53,378 nucleotides of DNA from Streptomyces sp. WM6386 (GTDB lineage: Bacteria > Actinomycetota > Actinomycetes > Streptomycetales > Streptomycetaceae), in assembly GCF_000972385.1 (NCBI RefSeq), contig NZ_JXTE01000064.1, positions 1 to 53,378 on the forward strand. The letters are read 5' to 3'. The position numbers and the translations under genes were made by a program. Positions 48,913 to 53,378 of the stretch are shown here, piece after piece (position 1 is the first letter of the stretch; every line of letters starts with the position of its first letter). The notes under the pieces were generated by a model, which saw only the letters and a list, made by a program, of their open reading frames with translations, was not told the DNA's origin and searched no databases.

Positions 48913-49809
48913 ATGCGTGCTGTTGTGGTGAACGCGTTCGGTGGGCCCGAGGCCGTGGAGGTCGTGGAGACCGAGGTGCCCGAGCCCGCCGCGCGGCAGA
49001 TACGGATCAAGGTGGCGGCGGCCACGCTGAACCCGGTGGACGCCGAGGTGCGGCAGGGCGTCTTCGGGGGTGCGGGCAAGCAGATCGGCCTCGGCTGGGA
49101 TGTCGCCGGCACGGTGGACGCCGTCGGGGTCGCGACTGCCTGGAGTGTGGGGGATCAGGTGGTCGGGCTCGACTACGGCATGGTCGCGCCGCTGGGCACG
49201 CACGCCGAGTACGTCGTCCTGGACACGGACGCGGTGGCGCGGGCGCCGAGGACGGTCGACGTCGTGCACGCGGCGACGCTGCCGCTGAACGCCCTGACCG
49301 CCGTACAGGCCCTGGAGCTCACGGAGTTGACGGAGGGGCAGTCCCTGCTGGTCACCGGTGCGGCGGGTGCGGTCGGGGGGTTCGTCATCCAGCTCGCATC
49401 CCGCCGGGGGATCTCGGTGACCGGGCTCGCGCGGGAGGGGGACGAGGAGCTCGTACGGTCCCTGGGTGCCGCGGGCTTCACGTCCGGTGCGGTTGAGGCG
49501 GGGGCCTTCGACGGCGTACTGGATGCGGCGGTGCTCGGGGAGGCGGCGCTGGAGTGGGTGCGGGACGGGGGTGTGTACGTCGGGGTCATTCCGCAGGCTC
49601 AGCCGGCGTCGGTGCGGGGGATGCGGACGACTGCCGTCGAGGTGAGTGCGGATGGGGCGCGGCTCGATGAGTTGGTCGGGTTGGTCGAGGAGGGGGTGCT
49701 GACGTTGCGGGTGGCGGAGACGTTTCCGTTGGAGGAGGCGGTGAAGGCGCATGTCCGGCTCGCCGAGGGCGGGGTGCGGGGGCGGTTGGTGTTGGTGCCG
49801 GGCGCCTAG
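48913..49809 (+). CDS. NADP-dependent quinone oxidoreductase (MDR, zinc-less)
   Basis: A 298-residue medium-chain dehydrogenase/reductase of the quinone oxidoreductase (QOR) type. N-terminal GroES-like part MRAVVVNAFGGPEAVEVVE, then LNPVDAEVRQG and GWDVAGTVDAVG; the nucleotide loop is VTGAAGAVGGFVIQLA. No zinc ligands of alcohol dehydrogenases are present. ATG 48913 with AGGAGACTTGGC upstream is preferred; the frame opens at 48877. It is divergent from HxlR, so it is probably induced by quinones or aldehydes and detoxifies them. Confidence 0.93.
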   Translation: MRAVVVNAFGGPEAVEVVETEVPEPAARQIRIKVAAATLNPVDAEVRQGVFGGAGKQIGLGWDVAGTVDAVGVATAWSVGDQVVGLDYGMVAPLGTHAEYVVLDTDAVARAPRTVDVVHAATLPLNALTAVQALELTELTEGQSLLVTGAAGAVGGFVIQLASRRGISVTGLAREGDEELVRSLGAAGFTSGAVEAGAFDGVLDAAVLGEAALEWVRDGGVYVGVIPQAQPASVRGMRTTAVEVSADGARLDELVGLVEEGVLTLRVAETFPLEEAVKAHVRLAEGGVRGRLVLVPGA

Positions 49810-49852
49810 TGGGGTGGTGGGGACTGTTGCGCGGCGGGTGCGGGTCGTGTGT

Positions 49853-49916
49853 GGCTTGTCGCGCAGTTCCCCGCGCCCCTGGCGGAAAGGCGGCTGCGTC
49901 GGCCTTTCCGCCAGGG
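49853..49916. repeat. Streptomyces intergenic repeat, copy 2, containing a terminator
   Basis: Starts GGCTTGTCGCGCAGTTCCCC like copy 1 (36376-36435). The 15-base perfect stem 49877-49891 with 49902-49916 has a ten-base loop and sits between the convergent quinone oxidoreductase and MFS genes, so it doubles as bidirectional terminator. Confidence 0.85.
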
Positions 49917-49917
49917 C

Positions 49918-51360
49918 TCAGTGGTGCTCGTTCTTCTGCGCCTTGCGCGGCAGTAGGCCTACCAGGGGCAGGCACAGGGTGAGCGCCGCGGTGACCGTGA
50001 TGAGGCTGATGGTGGTGGCGTGGGTGGTGTTGCCGGTTGTCCGGAAGTAGACCGTGGTCACCGCTGCCGCTCCGATCGCGTTGGCCAGTTGCTGTACGGC
50101 GTTGAGCGAGCCGCTCGCGCTGCCCGACTCCGCCGGGGCGATGTCGCCGATCGTGATGTCGTAGACCGTGCCGAAGCAGGTGCCCATGCCGATGCCGAGG
50201 ATCAGCAGGGGTGGGACGAGGGACCAAGTTCCGGTGTGGGTGCCGGAGTTGTGGATCAGGAGGGTCAGGTAGGCGCAGCCTGCGATGAGGGTCAGGAGGC
50301 CGGCGTGGATGAGGCGGCGGCCGTGGGTGTGGATCAGGCCGTGGCAGGCGATCGAGGCGATGACGATGCCGATGGTCAGGGGGATCAGGGCGAGCGCGGT
50401 GCCGGTGGGGGAGCGGCCGAGGCCCTGTTGGAGGAAGAGGGAGAGGACGTAGAGGAGGCCGGCGGTCGCGGCGAAGGCGACGATGCCGAGGGCCAGGCCC
50501 GCGGCGAAGCCGCGGTTGTGGAGCAGGGTCGGTTCGATGAGTGGGTGGGGGGCGGTGCGCTGGCGGCGGCAGAAGGCGGCGAAGAGGGCGAGGCCGATGG
50601 CCAGGAGGATCAGTGGCCGACTGGTCCAGCCACCTGTCCAGCCTTGCGCCGAGCCGTCGATCAGCCCGCCCAGCAGGCCGAGCAGCGCGCCGGTGAGCAG
50701 CACGGCCCCGCGGACGTCGACGGAGACGGTCCGGTCGCCCGGGTCGCGCGGCAGCAGGCGGGCGGCGGCGAGCAGGGCGGCGCCGCCGAGCAGCAGGTTG
50801 ATCAGGAACATGGGGCGCCAGCCGAGGCCCAGGACGTCGGCGTCGACGAGGAACCCGGCGAGGATCGGGCCGCCGACCGCGGACAGCCCCATCGCGGGCC
50901 CGAACAGGCTGAACGCCTTGCCGATCTGGTCGCGGGGCCAGGTGGCGCCGAGGATGCCGAAGCCCTGCGGGATGACGAGGGCCCCGAAGGCGCCCTGGGC
51001 GAGCCGGGCGACGACCAGCGTCGTCGGGTCGGGAGCGAGCCCGCAGGCCAGTGAGGCCGCCACGAACCCGGCGAGCCCGAGCAGGAAGAGCCGACGGCGC
51101 CCGTATCTGTCGCCGAGCCGTCCGCCGGGGACGAGCAGCACGCCGAGGGCGAGTGCGTAGGAGGCGCCGAGCCACTGGACGAGGCCGGGGCCGCCGCCGA
51201 GGTCCGCGGTGATCGTCGGGGCGGCGATGTTGGTGATCGTGGCGTCGAGGAGGTCCAGGACGTCGGCGGCGAGGATCACGGCGAGGATCGCCCAGCGGGT
51301 GCGGGCGGGAAGAGGCGGCTTCTCCCGTCCTTTATCTGTGTCGTGCAATATCTGCGTCAC
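49918..51360 (-). CDS. MFS drug exporter, EmrB/QacA (DHA2) family
   Basis: A 480-residue transporter with about fourteen transmembrane segments. Helix 1 motif ADVLDLLDATITNIAAPTI matches the DHA2 signature (D-x-x-x-x-N-x-A-x-P-x-I), motif A is GRLGDRYGRRRLFLLG, and motif C-like GPAMGLSAVGGPILAG follows. Exports hydrophobic drugs or biocides with protons. The GTG start at 51360 lies in the middle of a palindrome (51350-51366), so binding there would block translation or transcription. Divergent from the monooxygenase operon (109 bases), thus possibly co-regulated with it. Confidence 0.92.
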   Translation of the reverse strand: MTQILHDTDKGREKPPLPARTRWAILAVILAADVLDLLDATITNIAAPTITADLGGGPGLVQWLGASYALALGVLLVPGGRLGDRYGRRRLFLLGLAGFVAASLACGLAPDPTTLVVARLAQGAFGALVIPQGFGILGATWPRDQIGKAFSLFGPAMGLSAVGGPILAGFLVDADVLGLGWRPMFLINLLLGGAALLAAARLLPRDPGDRTVSVDVRGAVLLTGALLGLLGGLIDGSAQGWTGGWTSRPLILLAIGLALFAAFCRRQRTAPHPLIEPTLLHNRGFAAGLALGIVAFAATAGLLYVLSLFLQQGLGRSPTGTALALIPLTIGIVIASIACHGLIHTHGRRLIHAGLLTLIAGCAYLTLLIHNSGTHTGTWSLVPPLLILGIGMGTCFGTVYDITIGDIAPAESGSASGSLNAVQQLANAIGAAAVTTVYFRTTGNTTHATTISLITVTAALTLCLPLVGLLPRKAQKNEHH

Positions 51361-51366
51361 GCAGAT
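51350..51366. promoter_or_regulatory. Palindrome over the MFS start codon
   Basis: ATCTGCGT-C-ACGCAGAT is a perfect 8-8 inverted repeat centred on position 51358, inside the GTG start codon of the exporter gene. It may be a repressor operator, or the annotated start may be too far upstream. Confidence 0.5.
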
Positions 51367-51435
51367 GAATATGAGGCAGGAAGGGTTGGTGGGTCAAGTG
51401 GAATAACGGGGCGGGGGTGGCCGTTCAGCGGTATA

Positions 51436-51449
51436 GTTGAACGGTCAAC
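51436..51449. promoter_or_regulatory. Candidate operator of the monooxygenase operon
   Basis: GTTGA-ACGG-TCAAC, a perfect 5-5 inverted repeat 20 bases upstream of the monooxygenase start; TTGA/TCAA arms are usual for MarR-type operators, and AT content rises here. Confidence 0.5.
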
Positions 51450-51469
51450 AACTTGGAGGGTGAGCGACC

Positions 51470-52558
51470 ATGCAGTTCGGGATCTTCAGCGTCGGCGATG
51501 TCACGCCGGACCCCACCACGGGCCGGACGCCGACCGAACGCGAGCGCATCAAGGCCATGGTCGCCATCGCGCTGAAGGCCGAGGAGGTCGGGCTCGACGT
51601 CTTCGCGACCGGCGAGCACCACAACCCGCCGTTCGTGCCCTCGTCACCGACCACAATGCTCGGCTACGTCGCCGCGCAGACCGAGAGGCTCATCCTCTCG
51701 ACCTCCACCACCCTCATCACCACGAACGACCCGGTGAAGATCGCCGAGGACTTCGCGATGCTCCAGCACCTCGCCGACGGCCGGGTGGACCTGATGATGG
51801 GCCGCGGCAACACCGGCCCCGTCTACCCCTGGTTCGGGCAGGACATCCGCGAGGGCATCAACCTCGCCATCGACAACTACGCCCTGCTGCGCCGCCTGTG
51901 GCGCGAGGACGTCGTGAACTGGGAGGGGAAGTTCCGTACGGCGCTCCAGGGCTTCACCTCCACACCCCGCCCCCTGGACGGCGTACCGCCCTTCGTCTGG
52001 CACGGCTCCATCCGCTCGCCCGAGATCGCCGAACAGGCCGCGTACTACGGCGACGGCTTCTTCCACAACAACATCTTCTGGCCGGCCGACCACACCAAGC
52101 GGATGGTCGAGCTGTACCGCAGCCGCTACGCGCACTACGGCCACGGCACGCCCGAGCAGGCGATCGTGGGACTCGGCGGGCAGATCTTCATGCGGAAGAA
52201 CTCCCAGGACGCGATCCGCGAGTTCCGGCCCTACTTCGACGTCGCGCCGGTCTACGGACACGGGCCGTCCCTGGAGGACTTCACCGACCAGACCCCGCTG
52301 ACCGTGGGCTCCCCGGAGCAGGTCATCGAGAAGACGCTGGGCTTTCGCGAGTACGCCGGTGACTACCAGCGCCAGCTGTTCCTGGTGGACCACGCCGGGC
52401 TGCCGCTGAAGACCGTCCTGGAGCAGATCGACATGCTGGGCGAGGAGGTCGTTCCAGTGCTGCGCGAGGAGTTCGCGAAGGGCCGCGCGAAGGATGTCCC
52501 CGAGGCGCCGACCCACGCGTCGCTGCTCGCCGAAGTGAAGAAGGAGACCGTCGTATGA
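51470..52558 (+). CDS. LLM class flavin-dependent monooxygenase (CE1758 family)
   Basis: A 362-residue luciferase-like TIM-barrel protein. Typical features: FGIFSVGDVTPDP start, the FMN region VFATGEHHNPPFVPSSPTTMLG, then LMMGRGNTGPVYPWFG and a C-terminal GSPEQVIEKTLGF. It should use reduced FMN to oxygenate an unknown substrate. Starts at ATG 51470 with GGAGGGTGAGCGACC upstream. The stop overlaps the start of the flavin reductase by four bases; the pair is named from Corynebacterium CE1758/CE1759. Divergent from an exporter. Confidence 0.93.
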   Translation: MQFGIFSVGDVTPDPTTGRTPTERERIKAMVAIALKAEEVGLDVFATGEHHNPPFVPSSPTTMLGYVAAQTERLILSTSTTLITTNDPVKIAEDFAMLQHLADGRVDLMMGRGNTGPVYPWFGQDIREGINLAIDNYALLRRLWREDVVNWEGKFRTALQGFTSTPRPLDGVPPFVWHGSIRSPEIAEQAAYYGDGFFHNNIFWPADHTKRMVELYRSRYAHYGHGTPEQAIVGLGGQIFMRKNSQDAIREFRPYFDVAPVYGHGPSLEDFTDQTPLTVGSPEQVIEKTLGFREYAGDYQRQLFLVDHAGLPLKTVLEQIDMLGEEVVPVLREEFAKGRAKDVPEAPTHASLLAEVKKETVV

Positions 52559-53193
52559 AGCTCGTCGTCGTCTCTGCGGGACTGAGCGTGCCGTCCTCCA
52601 CGCGACTGCTGGCCGACCGGCTGGCGGCGGCCGTGGACCAGGCCGCTCCGGCCGAGGTGCAGGTCGTCGAGGTCCGTGACCTCGCCGTGGCGATCGCCCA
52701 CCACCTCACCAGCGGGTTCCCGGGGCCCGCTCTCGCCGCCGCGCAGGACGCCGTGGCCGGGGCGGACGCGCTGATCGTCGTCACTCCGGTGTTCTCGGCG
52801 TCGTACAGCGGACTCTTCAAGTCGTTCTTCGACGTCCTCGACAAGGACGCGCTGGCCGGGAAGCCGGTGCTCCTCGCGGCGACCGGCGGCAGCGCGCGGC
52901 ACTCGCTGGTGCTGGACCACGCGCTGCGGCCGCTCTTCTCCCATCTGCGGGCCGTCGTCGTGCCGACCGGGGTCTACGCCGCCTCGGAGGACTGGGGCGC
53001 GGAGGGGCTGGAGGGGCGGATCGAGCGGGCGGCGGGGGAGCTGGCGGCGCTGCTGCCCGAGGGCCGTACGGAGGCCAAGTCGGTCACGTCGGCCGCTTCG
53101 GTCACGTCGGCCAAGGCCAGGGACCGCTTCGAGGTGGTCCCGTTCGCCGAACAGCTGGCGGCACTGTCGCCGACGGGCGCGCCGGCGGTCTGA
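52555..53193 (+). CDS. NADPH-dependent FMN reductase (CE1759 family)
   Basis: A 212-residue flavodoxin-fold reductase. FMN phosphate loop at LSVPSSTRLLADRLA, then VVTPVFSASYSGLFKSFFDVLDKDALAGKPVLLAATGG, in which the P-x-Y/F-like ring-binding strand and GKPV are seen. It would supply reduced FMN to the monooxygenase in front, whose stop it overlaps (ATGA). The last 40 residues, with a repeated SVTSA sequence, are less conserved. Followed by the tandem repeat at the window edge. Confidence 0.93.
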   Translation: MKLVVVSAGLSVPSSTRLLADRLAAAVDQAAPAEVQVVEVRDLAVAIAHHLTSGFPGPALAAAQDAVAGADALIVVTPVFSASYSGLFKSFFDVLDKDALAGKPVLLAATGGSARHSLVLDHALRPLFSHLRAVVVPTGVYAASEDWGAEGLEGRIERAAGELAALLPEGRTEAKSVTSAASVTSAKARDRFEVVPFAEQLAALSPTGAPAV

Positions 53194-53233
53194 GGGCTCG
53201 GTGGCTGGGTCCCTTCGTGGCTGGGTCACCCGG

Positions 53234-53378
53234 CCACCTGGTCCCCCGGCCACCTGGTCCCCCGGCCACCTGGTCCCCTGGTCACCCGGTCACCCGGTCA
53301 CCCGGTCACCCGGTCACCCGGTCACCCGGTCACCCGGTCACCCGGTCACCCGGTCACCCGGTCACCCGGTCACCCGGT
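53234..53378. repeat. Minisatellite of GGTCACCC units, running to the window edge
   Basis: Starts with three copies of a 16-base unit (53234-53281) that are degenerate doubles of the 8-base unit, then about 12.4 exact copies of GGTCACCC from 53280 to the last base. Because 8 is not a multiple of 3 the region is not coding. The sequence ends inside it, so true length is unknown. Confidence 0.95.

Noticed and set aside
53234..53378. CRISPR array at the right edge
   Set aside because: Units are 8-16 bases and contiguous without unique spacers, so it is a minisatellite.

Overview
The window is a stretch of a high-GC actinobacterial chromosome, almost certainly Streptomyces. The evidence is third-position GC bias throughout, frequent GTG/TTG starts, the developmental sigma factor BldN with its anti-sigma factor RsbN, a rex-hemACD operon, a class I lysyl-tRNA synthetase, DUF397/Scr1-type HTH/HATPase cassettes, and the short ribosomal protein bS22. 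Gene order matches what I remember of the S. coelicolor rex (SCO3320)/bldN (SCO3323) neighbourhood. The window starts inside a 5S rRNA and ends inside an 8-bp tandem repeat. Both are typical assembly break points, so it may be a whole contig.

Layout. 1-137: 3' end of an rrn operon with its terminator. 156-7883: mostly plus-strand housekeeping genes (HAD hydrolase, VC0807-type membrane protein, MFS, AcuC-like deacetylase, conserved 'phosphatase', small BldC-like HTH protein, bS22, NAD-dependent epimerase, acyltransferase). 7944-11424 minus: rsbN, bldN and a HAD-IB phosphatase. 11551-19783: glutaredoxin-like protein, rex with a clear Rex operator, hemA-hemC-hemD with ATGA-type overlaps, an FAD oxidoreductase, and hemB. 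This is the redox-regulated tetrapyrrole cluster.

19737-26597: lipoprotein, aminotransferase, arylamine N-acetyltransferase, DUF4253 protein, an uncharacterised sigma factor/partner pair, and a DUF397-HTH-HATPase cassette. 26605-30143: two tandem paralogous secreted proteins (M23 peptidase and DUF1906 protein) that share their C-terminal modules. 30579-34455: a P-loop ATPase followed by a Ser/Thr kinase with a coiled-coil, DivIVA-like tail. I regard this as the most likely undescribed functional unit here. 34485-41543: argS, lysS, a DUF2637 protein and two DUF3558-type lipoproteins.

41728-53193 is a more accessory region. It holds rtcB with an adjacent low-GC LAGLIDADG homing endonuclease, a tyrosine phosphatase-GNAT fusion in an operon with an overlooked 56-aa membrane protein and an SDR, YnfA, a secreted protein, MarR, a HxlR/quinone-oxidoreductase divergent pair, and an MFS exporter divergent from a CE1758/CE1759-type flavin monooxygenase/reductase pair. 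The most striking non-coding signals are a 79-bp palindromic element present twice in opposite orientations (23143-23221 and 47734-47812), a sigma-BldN-like promoter before rsbN, and palindromes in several divergent promoter regions. No tRNA, CRISPR, prophage or insertion sequence was recognised.
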